Shown: piece by piece, positions 16,239-27,400 of the stretch | How positions within the stretch are numbered: position 1 is the first letter of the stretch | Layout: the number at the start of each line of letters is the position of its first letter | Origin: Mycolicibacterium peregrinum | Lineage (GTDB): Bacteria > Actinomycetota > Actinomycetes > Mycobacteriales > Mycobacteriaceae | Length of the DNA: 64,000 nt | Direction: 5' to 3' | Assembly: GCF_001665785.1 (NCBI RefSeq) | Contig: NZ_LZSO01000015.1 | Location: 1-64,000 of the forward strand | Made by a program: the position numbers and the translations under genes | Notes under the pieces: generated by a model | What the model was told of the DNA's origin: nothing | What the model saw: only the letters and a program-made list of their open reading frames with translations | Databases searched by the model: none

Positions 16239-18095
16239 ATGCGTGATTGCCTGGGGTTGTCCGTGGGGGCGACCAATCTGGTGGCGATCGCCGACCACAC
16301 GCCGTTGGTGCGGCGGGCGGTGCTCACCGTGTCCGGGCACCGTGGGCCTGTGGTCGGTGCGCCGTCCTCGGCCGATGGCGGGCTGGTGTTCACCGATTTC
16401 GTGGGACGGGTCGGTGATCCGGTGCCGCTGGTCGCCGCCGATGGTTCGACGCATCGCGCCGAGCAGCTGTTGGCTGGTGCGGTCGAGGCGCTGACGCGTG
16501 AGGTCAGCCCCGCGCATCGTCCGGATGCCTCGGTATTGACGGTGCCCGCGCATTGGAGCTCGGCGGCTGTCGATTCGGCGCGGCGGGCGATGCCCGGCGT
16601 CCGGGTGGTTCCCGATTCCGTCGCGGCGTTGACGGCCATCCAGTCGTATCCGGGTCTGCCCGCCCGCGGTGTCGTCGCCCTGTGCGACTTCGGCGGGACC
16701 GGCACCAGTCTGACCTTGGCCGACGCCGCCGCGGGATTCGCGACCATCGGCCAGACGGTGCGGTTTGACGAGTTTTCCGGCGATCTGATCGACCAGGAAG
16801 TGCTGCGACTCGTCCTGCGCAATCTGGAAGCCGAACCGGCCGGCACCGCAGCAGTGAGCACACTGGCGCGGCTGCGGGATCAGTGCCGTACCGCCAAGGA
16901 ACAGCTGAGCGATCAGGCTGCGACCAGCCTGACTGGGGTTGGCAGCGCCATCAGGCTCACCCGCGTCGAGCTGGACGCAGTCGTGGACCAGCCGCTCGGT
17001 GGAGTGATCGAGGCTTTGCTAGACCTGCTGCGCCGCAACGGTATTCACCCGGCGCAGCTGGCGGCGTTGGTCACCGTCGGCGGCGGAGCGCGGATACCAC
17101 TTGTCACCCAACGGCTTTCATCGGCTTTCCGGCTTCCGGTCACCACCGTGCCGCAGGCTCAGGTGATCGCCGCGGTCGGAGCCGGCCTGCTGGCCCGACG
17201 CGGGGTCGACGAGACCGCGACGCAGGTGGCGGTTGGTCCTGTGACTGTGTCTGCTGTCTCGGCTTCGGCGACCGGCACGGTGGCCGCGTCCGCGCTGGCC
17301 TGGTCGATGGACGACTCGGCGCCGGACGTCGCCGAGTTCATTCCCGAATCAGTGACCGAGGATTCGGCCCGGCCCGAATTCGTGTTCTCCGAACCACCTG
17401 TGGCGCCCGCCCCCGCGCGCGTTGCCTGGTACCGGCGCGGCGGCGTGGTGGCCTATGCGGCGGTGTTCCTGGCCGTTGTCGGCACCGTCGGCATGGTGTT
17501 GTCGGCGCGCGCCGACCGCCTCGACTCCGCGGTATCCGGACTGTCGGCGCCGCAGACGGATCCGGCCGAGTCCCCGTTGGCCCAGGCCGCGCCCGCACCG
17601 CCGACGCGGACCGTGGTGGTGCGTGATCCGTCCTGGCCAGGTTCTGGTACTGGTGCGCCCGCACAAGCTGCGCCGCGCCCGGCGGCCGCGCCACGCATGG
17701 TGCAGAGCGCGCAGAGTCCACCCGCTCCGCAGCGAGTGGCTCCCGCTCCGCAGGCGCCCCTGCCACAGCCTGCCGCTCCGGCACCTGTGCCTCCGGTAGC
17801 ACTGCCGCCGATTCCGGTGCCGCCGTTGGTGTTTCCGCCTGTCACGCTCCCGCAGTTGCCGATCCCGACGTTCACGCCGCCGCCGAGCCCGTCGCCGAGC
17901 CCGTCGCCGTCGCAGACCCCGTCGCCGAGCCCGTCGCCGTCGCAGACCCCTTCGCCCACGCCTGAGCCGACACATACCCCAGAGCCCACGCCTGAGCCGA
18001 CACATGCGCCAGAGCCCACGCATTCGCCGGAGCCGACCAAGGCGCCCGAGCCCACGCCCGCAACCACCCCCACTTCGGTTGCGCCGTCACCCTGA
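16239..18095 (+). CDS. Membrane-anchored Hsp70-like ATPase with Pro-rich tail (B)
   Basis: A 618-residue paralogue of the Hsp70-like gene on the other side of iniBAC. N-terminal motifs are [13 protein letters not shown] (5-17), [12 protein letters not shown] (about 148-159) and [14 protein letters not shown] (about 281). VAWYRRGG near 396 precedes one membrane helix (about 400-423). The outer part is Pro/Ala-rich and ends in a PSPSPSQTP and [10 protein letters not shown] repeat tail of about 70 residues. The organisation is the same as in A, but the tail is Pro/Ser/Glu rather than Thr. It lies 30 bases behind iniC on the same strand and is probably co-transcribed with it. Tail repeats are visible at DNA level around 17880-18060. 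Confidence 0.85.
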   Translation: MRDCLGLSVGATNLVAIADHTPLVRRAVLTVSGHRGPVVGAPSSADGGLVFTDFVGRVGDPVPLVAADGSTHRAEQLLAGAVEALTREVSPAHRPDASVLTVPAHWSSAAVDSARRAMPGVRVVPDSVAALTAIQSYPGLPARGVVALCDFGGTGTSLTLADAAAGFATIGQTVRFDEFSGDLIDQEVLRLVLRNLEAEPAGTAAVSTLARLRDQCRTAKEQLSDQAATSLTGVGSAIRLTRVELDAVVDQPLGGVIEALLDLLRRNGIHPAQLAALVTVGGGARIPLVTQRLSSAFRLPVTTVPQAQVIAAVGAGLLARRGVDETATQVAVGPVTVSAVSASATGTVAASALAWSMDDSAPDVAEFIPESVTEDSARPEFVFSEPPVAPAPARVAWYRRGGVVAYAAVFLAVVGTVGMVLSARADRLDSAVSGLSAPQTDPAESPLAQAAPAPPTRTVVVRDPSWPGSGTGAPAQAAPRPAAAPRMVQSAQSPPAPQRVAPAPQAPLPQPAAPAPVPPVALPPIPVPPLVFPPVTLPQLPIPTFTPPPSPSPSPSPSQTPSPSPSPSQTPSPTPEPTHTPEPTPEPTHAPEPTHSPEPTKAPEPTPATTPTSVAPSP

Positions 18096-18119
18096 GTTGG
18101 ACCGCGCCTCGGATTGCAG

Positions 18120-18767
18120 TCACTGTCGTGTGGCCTTGGGTAAACCGTGTGCACGCTCGACGCGAACGAGATAGCCGTGCTCGAGAACCGAGCAGGTGCC
18201 GTCGGCGATATCGACCAACACCGCGCGTAACCAGCGGCGACGGCGGACCCGTGCCCGAGAGTCGAGCACTTGCAGCAGCCGATGCGCGGTGGTTCGCCGC
18301 GATTGGCAGGCGTTGGCCAGGACCGCGATGGCGTCGAGTTCGGACTCGGCGCGGCACGCGACGTCGAGCGCGGCTTCGTCGTACCGCAAACGAGGCGGCC
18401 CGACGTTCCACAGCACCCGCTCCCGGAGATGTTCAAGATGGTGAATCCGGACTCCCGCCGTTTCATTCAGCACCGTCCGGTGTCGCGCGACCGCGACATG
18501 GATGGGCAACGTCTCGGCTCCGAGGGCAGAATCGAAGCACAGCGCCGCGGGAGCCGCGTAAAGCACTGCAGCCCAGGCGCATTGCGCCCATGTCAGCGGG
18601 CCGGTGTGGTCGACGTACACCCCGGCGTGAACCCGCGCCCACTCGTTGCGTCTGAGCAACCGTCGGATCTCATGCTCCCGCAGGCCCGCATCCAACGCCT
18701 GCCGGCGCGAAATCACCCCGTCCTGTTGGCGGAGCACATCATCGACGTCCACCAACTCGATACTCAT
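18120..18767 (-). pseudogene. AbiEi-antitoxin-domain protein, C-terminally truncated
   Basis: A 215-residue product. The N-terminal winged-helix region (QDGVISRRQALDAGLREHEI, then WARVHAGVYV) is typical of the AbiEi-family antitoxin-domain proteins common in actinobacteria. These usually run to about 290-320 residues with a C-terminal nuclease-like (DUF559/Vsr) domain. Here the frame stops at HGLPKATRQ, just where that domain should begin, 25 bases from the end of Hsp70-like gene B. I infer a decayed or truncated copy. No partner toxin gene is seen. Family assignment is by pattern and is moderately sure. Confidence 0.6.
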
Positions 18768-18833
18768 GGACAGGCGCGACGACGACCAGAAGCATTTCGA
18801 AGACCTGTGGACAACCGCCTGCGCCGAGCCAGG

Positions 18834-19301
18834 TTAAGGATTACCCGCGGGCGGTGGTGTTGTCGTCGTCACCGGCGCAGTGGTGGTTGTCGTCGGCGGA
18901 GCCGTCGTCGTGGTCGTGGTCTCGGTCGTCGTGACGGGCTCTGTCGTCGTGGTCGTGGCGGTGGTTTCCTCGACAGTGGTGGTCGGTACGACGGTCTCGG
19001 TGACGGTGTGAGTCGGTGCCGGAACCACCGGGGCCGAGGTGGCGACCGATGTGGTGGTGGTTGCCGTGGTCGACGTGGTGGTGGTCGTGGTCGTCGACGA
19101 GGAATCGGATGAGAACAGCTGCACCAGGGCATAGATGACCAGCGCCGCGATGACTGCGCCCAGCGCACCCATGCCGATCAGCGCGGCGGGCTTGCGGTAC
19201 CAGGGGACGGGCTCGGGAGTGGGCGGCGCGGGCTGCTCGGAGTACTCGCCGTAGCTGGGCGCGTACTGCGTCGGCTCCTCGTCGTCGTAATAGTTCGACA
19301 C
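18834..19301 (-). CDS. Single-pass protein with WYRKP box and Thr-rich tail
   Basis: A 155-residue protein. A short acidic/Tyr-rich cytosolic N-terminus (NYYDDEEPTQYAPSYGEYSE) leads to PEPVPWYRKPAA (29-40), one membrane helix (about 40-62), and an 85-residue Thr/Val/Pro tail, presumably extracytoplasmic. The region around the helix resembles that of Hsp70-like protein A (PLPWYKRPG then helix then Thr tail), as if the ATPase domain had been replaced by a short tail. The Tyr-rich segment could be a signalling or binding element. GTG start. No known function. Confidence 0.75.
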   Translation of the reverse strand: MSNYYDDEEPTQYAPSYGEYSEQPAPPTPEPVPWYRKPAALIGMGALGAVIAALVIYALVQLFSSDSSSTTTTTTTSTTATTTTSVATSAPVVPAPTHTVTETVVPTTTVEETTATTTTTEPVTTTETTTTTTAPPTTTTTAPVTTTTPPPAGNP

Positions 19302-19320
19302 GCGCCGATGGTAGGCGCGC

Positions 19321-19797
19321 TCAGCCGCCCGGCGGGGGATACAGCGTGCGTGTCACGTTGGTGCGGGGCCGGTTGTGCGTAGTCGGATACTCGCCATAGC
19401 CAGGCTGGGTGTACGACGGCGTGGTCGTCGTGGTGGTGGTAGTCGTGGTGGGCGAAGTCTCGGAGGTCGTTGTGGTCGTGGTCTCCGAGGTTTCCGGGGT
19501 CGACGTGCTTGTGGTGTCCGACGGCACGCCGAACTCAGTGGTCACCGGCAGGCGGGAGGTGGTGGTTCGGGTCGTGGTGGACTTCGTTGTCCTCACCGAC
19601 GTCGACGTATAGGTGGGCGGGACGAAGTCGATGGGGGCGTCATCGGGCCCGCCAGAGCTGGTCAGCGAGATCGCCGCCCACAACACCAGGCCGATCACGG
19701 CCAGGGCGGCCGCGCTGGCCCCAGCCACCGCCGGCGTCGAGTGATGCCAGGGCGCCTCGGGCTGCCCCTGATCGTCGTCGTCACCGGTCACGGGCAC
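19321..19797 (-). CDS. Single-pass protein with acidic N-terminus and Thr-rich tail
   Basis: A 158-residue protein built like its neighbour: an acidic N-terminus (GDDDDQGQPEAPWHH), one membrane helix at about 22-45, and a Thr/Ser-rich outer region with a run of about ten Thr, ending in a Tyr/Pro/Arg segment (PSYTQPGYGEYPTTHNRPRT). The sequence before the helix is PWHHSTPA rather than WYRKP. GTG start, with 19 bases to the next gene on the same strand. Probably an outward-facing wall-spanning stalk; function unknown. Confidence 0.72.
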   Translation of the reverse strand: MPVTGDDDDQGQPEAPWHHSTPAVAGASAAALAVIGLVLWAAISLTSSGGPDDAPIDFVPPTYTSTSVRTTKSTTTRTTTSRLPVTTEFGVPSDTTSTSTPETSETTTTTTSETSPTTTTTTTTTTPSYTQPGYGEYPTTHNRPRTNVTRTLYPPPGG

Positions 19798-19830
19798 CGA
19801 TACTATGCCCGGCCTTGGAGTGGGCTTCGG

Positions 19831-20760
19831 TCAGCTCAGTTGACGGATGACATCGCCGGCGAAGAGCTCGAGGTGATCGAGATCGGACTGGTCGAGCATC
19901 TGCAGGTAGATCCGCTGCACACCGGCCTCCAGGAACGGCCCCAGCTTGTCGACGATCTCGGCGGGTGTGCCGACCAGCGGCGAGTTGCTGCGCAGTTCGT
20001 CTACCTCGCGGTTGATCGCTGCGGCGCGCTCGGCGATCTGCGCCTCGTCGCGGCCCGCGCACAGCACGAAGGCCGCCGAGTAGGTCAGGGAATCCGCGGC
20101 TCGCCCCGCCGCGGCCACCGCATCGGCCACCCTCGCGAACTGGGTCTCGAGGGTGTCCAGGGGTACGAACGGCACGTTGAACTCAGCTGCGAACTCGGCG
20201 GCCAGCGCCGGGGTGCGCTTGGCGCCCAGTCCGCCGATGACGATCGGCGGATGGGACTGAATGGGCTTGGGTAGCGCCGGGGAGTCGACGACGGTGTAGT
20301 GCTGGCCGGTGAAGTCGAAAGTCTCGCCAACAGGCGTGTCCCAGAGGCCGGTGAGGATGCGCAGCTGCTCTTCGAGCCGGTCGAACCGCTCGCCCAGCGG
20401 CGGGAACGGGATCGCATACGCCTGGTGCTCAGCTTCGAACCAGCCCGCGCCGAGGCCCAATTCGACACGGCCACCGCTCATCTCGTCGACCTGCGCCACC
20501 GAGATGGCCAACGGGCCGGGATGGCGGAAGGTCGCGGAGGTGACCATGGTGCCCAGTCGGATCGTCGAAGTTTCGCGTGCGATGCCGGCCAGCGTCACCC
20601 AGGAATCCGTCGGCCCGGGCAGGCCGTCGCCGCTCATCGCCAGGTAGTGGTCGGATCGAAAGAACGCCGAATAGCCGAGAGCTTCAGCGGCGCGGGCCAC
20701 CGCGAGCTGATCGGAGTAGGTAGCACCTTGCTGGGGTTCGACGAACACACGGAAGTCCAC
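19831..20760 (-). CDS. LLM-class (F420-dependent type) oxidoreductase
   Basis: A 309-residue luciferase-like monooxygenase-fold enzyme. Family features are FRSDHYLAM near 34-42, ATFRHPGPLA, GGRVELGLGAGWFEAEH near 97-111, and IVIGGLGAKRTPALAAEFA. In mycobacteria most proteins of this type use coenzyme F420 rather than FMN; the substrate is not predictable. GTG start. It lies 21 bases downstream of the giant regulator gene on the same strand and is likely in the same transcript. Confidence 0.88.
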   Translation of the reverse strand: MDFRVFVEPQQGATYSDQLAVARAAEALGYSAFFRSDHYLAMSGDGLPGPTDSWVTLAGIARETSTIRLGTMVTSATFRHPGPLAISVAQVDEMSGGRVELGLGAGWFEAEHQAYAIPFPPLGERFDRLEEQLRILTGLWDTPVGETFDFTGQHYTVVDSPALPKPIQSHPPIVIGGLGAKRTPALAAEFAAEFNVPFVPLDTLETQFARVADAVAAAGRAADSLTYSAAFVLCAGRDEAQIAERAAAINREVDELRSNSPLVGTPAEIVDKLGPFLEAGVQRIYLQMLDQSDLDHLELFAGDVIRQLS

Positions 20761-20781
20761 GGACCCAGCCTATCGGCGATC

Positions 20782-23700
20782 TCAAGTGGCGGGCGGTTGG
20801 CTGAGCTCGTCGAACCTTGTGAGTGCGGCGTCGAGGTCGGACTCGTCGAAGACTTCGCGGTGGCTGATCAGGTCCCCTTCGACCATGAAAAGGTCGATCA
20901 ACCGCCATTCGCCGGCGAAGCCGGCAGGCGAGGTTCCTTCGAGCACCTGGGTAACGACCGCTCCTCGTTCGCTCAGCCGGTGCACCGCTTCGGTGTAGAC
21001 GCTCGGTTCTGGGATGACGGCCCTGTCGACCGACAGGACAGGTCGATGGTCGATGTGCAGCATGTTCGGCGATACCTCGGGGATTTCGTGTCGTTTGAAC
21101 GCTGCCTGGGCGCCCGCAACGACCGACCATGTGTGCGCGTGGGCAGCTGCCTCACCAGCAAGAAATCGGGCGTCGAGCTCGGCGAAGGCCGAGTGGATGT
21201 CTTCGGGGTCGAACACGGTGTGAGCCGATAGTTGGGTGTCGCCGGTGATCTCGACAACGCCGATCACGTCGACATAGAACGGATTGGGTTCCTGGTCGTG
21301 CGATGCGAATCGCAGCCGACGAAGGGCGAGGCACGTTCCACGGGTTGCGATGACCTCCGATGTGACATCCGCGGGTGGGCCGACCCCGGCCATGGCCTTC
21401 ACATTGTCGATTTCGGTCTCGCGGCCGGTCCGAAGACCGGCATTCAACCCTTGGCGACGATCGTCAAGCGAGAAGTCTTCGCTCAGAAGCTCAGCCATGG
21501 CGTGCCAGGTCCTACTCGGGTAATGAGACCAGAAGCGTTGGTCCACTTGGCTTGCCATGTTTTGCAGACGCCGAGTCGGCCGGCTGAGTTCTTCCAACCG
21601 CGCCAGCGCGGCGTCGACGTCCGTCTCGTCGAAGGCTTCGCCACGACTGAGCCGGCCCCCGTCGACCGTCAGCAGGCTGATGTTGCGCCACTCGGCATCG
21701 AATCCCTCCCGAGAGGTTGCGGACGCCACCTGCGTGATGACCCCTCCGGCATCGGTGACCCGATGAACTGTCTCGATGTAGATGGAGGCTTCGGAAGTAA
21801 GGTTCCACAGCTGATGTAACGACTGGCCCAGGTCGCCTGTTTCGACGGATAGCAATCGTCTGTGGTCGACGTCGGTCCACTGCCGTGTCGCCGCGGGTAG
21901 CTCGTGCCGGTTCAGCGCGGCGTATGCACTGACAATCGTTGACCATGTCTGCGGGTGCGGTGCGGCTTCACCCGTGAGGTACCGCGCATCGAGTTCTTTT
22001 ATGGCAGAGCCGAAGTCATCGGAGTCAAAGGTGACCACACCGGCGATGAGCCCGTGGCCGTCGAGCTCGATGATCTCGAGTATTTCCACGTGGAACCCGT
22101 CGACCTGTTCATCACGGTTTGCGTATCGGGAGCGCCTGAGCGCCAGGCGCTCACCGCGTGTCGCGATGACGGTTGCCGCTGTGTTCCTGACCTTGAGCCC
22201 AGCGACTGCGCGAGCGTCTTCGAGGGCGGCATCCCGACCGCGACGGATGCCGGTGCTTACGATGTGACGGCGGTCCTCACTGCGGATGTCGTCGGCCAGC
22301 ATGGCCGCGATCGCCTCCAGATCCGGTCCGATAAAACACTTCTGTAAGCGCTCGTACGCGCGGCTTGCCGCGTTCTCCGGCCGTGGTACCGACAGATTGA
22401 GTTCGTCGAAGCGCACGAGCGCGGCGTCGAGGTCTCTCTCGTCGAACAGTTCGATGCGGTTGATCCGGTGGCCTTCAACCGTCACAACAACGATCTCGCG
22501 CCATTCGGCGTCGAAGCCACCCTCTGAGGTTCCACTGACCGCCTGGGTGAGGACGGCTCCACGGTTGTTGAGTCGGTGCACGGACTCGGGGTAGCTGATG
22601 ATGTCCGGGGTGAGGTTCCACGTCGCGCGGATGTAGGCCGCCAATTCACCTGGCGCAAAGCCACGCGCACGCCGGTGGTCGATACTCGCCCAGTCCGGTG
22701 CGAAGTCGGGCATCTCGCGTCTGTTGGTGGCGGTATAGGCCCCTGCTACAGCGGACCACGTTCCTGCGTTGTCGGCGGCTTCGCCGGCGAGGTAGCGGGC
22801 GTCGAGCTCCTCGATGGCGGCGTTGATGTCGTCCAGGTCGAATGCGATGCAGCTCCCGATCCGCCCGGAGTCGTCGATCTCGACGATGCCGAGGACCTCA
22901 GTTTGAAACAGCGGAGCTCGAACGAGGCTGAGCGCGAGACGCTCACCGCGGGTCGCGATCGAAGAAGACGTAATGGCATCGGTGCCGACTTCCGCTCTGA
23001 TCGGTCGTATGTCGGCAATCAGAGTGTTCCGACCACGCCTGACACCAGCGTTCACAACACGGCGGCGATCGTCTGTGACCGCGCCGTCTGCCAACGTCAT
23101 CGCGAGTGCCGGCCAGTCGCGTGCCGCGAAGTAACTCCAGAAGTGCTCGACCCTTCGGGTTGCCGCGTTCTCCGGTTTCGACGCGGGCCGATTGAGTTCG
23201 TCGAACTTCGTCAGAGCAGTGTCGAGGTCTGACTCGTCGAAGATCTCGCAGCGAACGATCAGTCCGCCCTTGACGATCAGGACTTCCACGCCGCCCCATT
23301 CGGCGTTGAGGCCATCGTGTGATGTGCCGCGTGCCGCGCTTCCGACCACCGCTCCCGACTGTGTCAGCCGATGCACGACGGTGGGGTAAATGCGGGTATC
23401 GGGCGTGTCCTGCCACGAGGCTTCGATGTAGGCGATCTGGTCACCGCTTGCGAAACTTGTTCCGCGGCGGTGGTCGATGTTGACCCAGTCCGACGACATC
23501 GGGGGCACCTGGCGTTGATTCAGCGCGGCGAACGCGTGCGCGATTACCGACCAGGTTTGCGAACACGGCGCTGCTTCACCAGCGGCATACCGCACCTCCA
23601 GTTCGGCGATCGCGGCATCCATGTCCTCGAGGTCGAACCAAATCTGCAGTGCGATTCGACCTTCGTCGTCGATGGCGTACACCTGGAGAATCTCATCTTG

Positions 23701-24450
23701 CGGTGCACCGGGCTTCAGGTCGGCGGTCCCTATCTCCAATCGGGCGAGAGCCAAGTGCTCACCTCGTGTGGCAATGTCCACCGCGGTGATCCGCATACCG
23801 CCCGTCTCGAGATTGATTCTGTTCTGATGAATCCAGTCCAGGGGAAGGTCGTCTGCGGTGAATCCGACGATCTTACGACGACTTTCAAGAGTGGCTTCGG
23901 GAGCGAACAATTGCTCGAACTCGTCCCAGGAGCCGCGTTCATACGCAGACATCGCGCGGCGGCCGGCCCGCACGCAGGCGGTGTCCGGACCGATGCTCTC
24001 TTCCGGCCGGCCGCCGAGCTGTTGCAGCGCTGCTGATCTCGCATACTTCGCCTCGAAGTCGGCGACCGCGGCGTCCATGTCATCAAGGTCGAAGGACACT
24101 TGCACGGCGACAAGGCCTTCCTCGTTGAGACCCACCACCTGAACAAACTCATCTAGTGGCGCTCCGGGAGCCTTATCGTCGGTAGCGCTCGTGAGCAGGA
24201 TCAGGGCGTGGCGGTCGCCACGTACGGCAAGAAACGTCGGCCGATGACGCACTATGCCCACTGCGTGGTAGTGCCTCATCCCGTCGGTCCATTCACGGGG
24301 CGAAAGTTCAGTTCGTACGTAACCGACGATCTTCCGGTGGCTTTCGACGACGACGATGGGTGCCAACAATGTCTCGGCTTCGTCCCAGGCCTCACGGTCT
24401 ACAGCGCTGGTCAGCTTGTTGCCGATTCGTACGCACGGATGGTCCGGTTC
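20782..24450 (-). repeat. Alternating NTF2/SnoaL-like module array (in-gene)
   Basis: About 1,220 codons hold nine modules of about 135 residues. Two first-type modules start near residues 1281 and 1434. Then the second type (marker TWSVVAGAYAALNR, about 1574, 1840, 2110, 2381) alternates with the first (marker HFWSYFAARDW or equivalent, about 1709, 1976, 2248). Each first-type module ends in the pattern IATRGERLAL ... FDLDDxDAAI ... LDARYLAGEAA. The alternating pair with a period of about 270 residues suggests duplication of a two-module unit. Confidence 0.85.
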
Positions 24451-27400
24451 AACTGCATGATTTCCGAGTGCGTAGGGCGGAGCCACCGACGACGAGAGAA
24501 GTGATTGATCACCGAGAAGGCCATGTGCCTTGCTGGCAAGTGCCATAGCCCCTTTCCGCTCATAGAGATCGCCGGCGCGCACTGCTGCTGCGCGCGCGCC
24601 CGTCGCTTCACCGGCGGCGGCCAGCACTGTCGCCAGTGCCAGACAGGCATCACCGTGGTCGACCAGGGCGTCCGTCCGCTCGGCAATCGCGACGGCTTCT
24701 TCGGCGACACGCCGCGCCTCATCGTGGTTCCCTCTGCGCGAGAGCAGATGCGCCCGAGTCGTGCGCCATGCGATCGACGGTTTCAACGCATAACCGGCGA
24801 GACGTTCGCTCTCCGAACATAGTTCGTCTGCCTCAACCCCTCGGCCCAGCAAGAGACAGGCGCGGGCCAACAGCGCGGCGGTCTCCGCGGTATCGGCGTC
24901 CAGGCCCATGCGGCGAAAACCGTTGTAGGCGAGACGAAGGCGTTCTTCGGCCGCGGCGGGGTCGTCGAGGACCAGCTCGACGATGCCGGCAAAGTGCTCA
25001 ACTTCGAAGACAGCATGGCGCAAACCCAGTTCGGTGACAGCACGCCGAGCGGAGTCGATCATCCGCCGCGCTGCAGCGGCTCGGCCCCGAAACGCTTCCA
25101 ACACGGCTTGGCACCGGGTCGAGGTTGCCTCGACCGCAGGCGAATCGGTCGTGATCCGTAGTAGACGCACCACGTCAAGACACCGTCCGCCCGCGCGTGG
25201 AACCGGGTTGGGTCCCCACAGTGCTGCCAGCGGCGCACCTGCCAGCACCGAATTGACCAGGCGGTGCTGATTCGCCTGGCGCGCCGCAGCCAGTGCTTGG
25301 TCCAATGCGACCTCGCAGTCGGCGACGCGCCCGAGACGTGCCAGACACCCCGCGCGAACGGTGTGGGCTTTGGCTTCCCCTGCTGCGTCGTCTAATTCGG
25401 CCAGCGTCGCTGCGGCGGCCGCCACTGCGGATTCGATCTCGTTCAGACGCTCGGGGTCGACCAGCATCGACAGTTCACCGTCGAAGCAGGTGGCCCACGC
25501 CGCCAGGCGGGCCGAATCACGCGTCCCCGCTTTCAATTGCGAGACGGCGCCCGCCGCCGACGTCACATCGCCCGCGGCCAGTAGCGCCTCACACCGGGCG
25601 ACCAGGAGTTCAACTCGCTGATCGTCGAGGTCGGGCAATTCGTCGTCAAGCTCCTCCAACGCATGCAGGGCATGGTCGTACAAATCGGCGGCACCTTCGT
25701 AGGCCAGCCGGGCCATTGCCTGGTCGGCGGCGCGCCGGCAATACTCGACGGCTTTGAGAGCGTTTCCCGCCCAGGCGCATTCGAAGTAGTGGTGTGCCAA
25801 GTCTCCCAGCAGTTCATCATCGGCACCGGGTTCGTTCTCCAGCATCGTCGCGATGCGCTGGTGCAAGCGCATACGCCGCACCGACGCCAGCTCGGCCAGC
25901 AGCGACTGGCGAACGATCGCATGGTTGAACCGGTACCGGCCACCGGGCTCTTCGATCACGATGCCGGCCTGGCATGCCTCGTCGAACGCGTCGACCAGGT
26001 CCTGATCGACCACCTTCTCGACCAGCTCGAGGGCGAACCGGCTGCCGACCACCGCGGCGGCCGCCAATGCCTTGTTGGTCTCCGCCGGAAGTCGGGAAAG
26101 CCTGCGGCTCACTGCTTCCCGGACTCCCTGCGGGAGGGTGCCAGGGTCCCAGTGACCGCCGCTTTCCTCCACGTGGCGCAGGGCCTCGATGAGGAAGAAC
26201 GGGTTGCCACCGGTGACCGCGGACAACGCGTGGGCCAGTTCCTCGTCGTCGTATCCGGCTTGGGCGACATACGTGCTCACGTCGGCCTCATCGAGGCCGG
26301 TGAGAGCAATGCGGTCGGCGCTGCCGTCACGATGAAGGTCGGCGAGCATCGCCGCCAGTGGATGGGAACGGTCGAGGTCGGTGCTGCGGTATGTGCCGAC
26401 GACCTGCACGCGGGCGTGCTCGCCGAAGCGCAGGAGATGGCGCAGCAGCAGCAATGTCGGCTTGGCTGCCCAGTGCAGGTCGTCCAGTACGAGGACGATG
26501 GGTATATCGGCCGAGGCCACGCCCAGCAGTGCCACGACTGCGTCGAACAGTGCGTAGCGTTCGGTGTCCGGGTCGGCGCGGGGCGGCGCGGCGAGATCGG
26601 GGAGGACGTCGGTCAACCCGGGAACCAGCGGGAGTAGTGCTTCGATGCCCCTCGTGCCACGCAGTTGGCCTGTGCCCACACAGGGCACGAGCGCGCGCAA
26701 GGCTTCCGAGAACGGTTGGTACGGCGCACCGAGGTCCTCGTCTGACCGACCGTAAAGCACCACCGCGCCTTGTGCGTAGACCAGCCGCGACCATTCACCT
26801 GCCAGCCGGGTCTTGCCCACTCCCGGTTCGCCGGCGATCAGCGCCGCACGGGCGCCACCGTCGACGGCAACCTGCCACGATGCCGAGAGCTTCTTCAGTT
26901 CGTGGGTTCGTCCCACGAACGGACCCGGGCCGGCAAGCACCGCAGGAAGATCCGGGCGCGCCGTGGTCGCCGCACTCGCGGGCGGCTCAGGTCGGCGCTC
27001 GGTGTCGAGGCGAAGCTCGAATACGTGCTCGGGGCGCGCCAGATTTCGTAGCTCACGCATGCCGAGATCAGCCAGCACGACGTCGTCGTGGAGGGAATCG
27101 ACGACGAGCTCTGCCGTTGCGCCCGAGCACAGGATCTGACCACCGGCGGCGAGCGATCTCAGCCGAGCCGCCCGATTGACCGCCCGACCGAAGTAGTCGC
27201 CGTCACGGAGTTCTGCCTCGCCCGTGTGCAGGGCAACACGAATCCGCATGGGCGACTGCAGAGCCCACGGCTCGTGAAGCATGGCGTCTTGCAGCTCGAG
27301 GGCGGCGGCCGCCGCAGCCGAAGGTCGGTCGAAGACCGAGAATGTGGCGTCACCCTCACCGCGTGTCTTGATCAGTCGGCCGCCGCGGGAGGTGACGACC

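Noticed and set aside
17880..18060. Tandem repeat as a mobile or CRISPR element
   Set aside because: Repeats are in frame and encode the [13 protein letters not shown] tail of Hsp70-like protein B.
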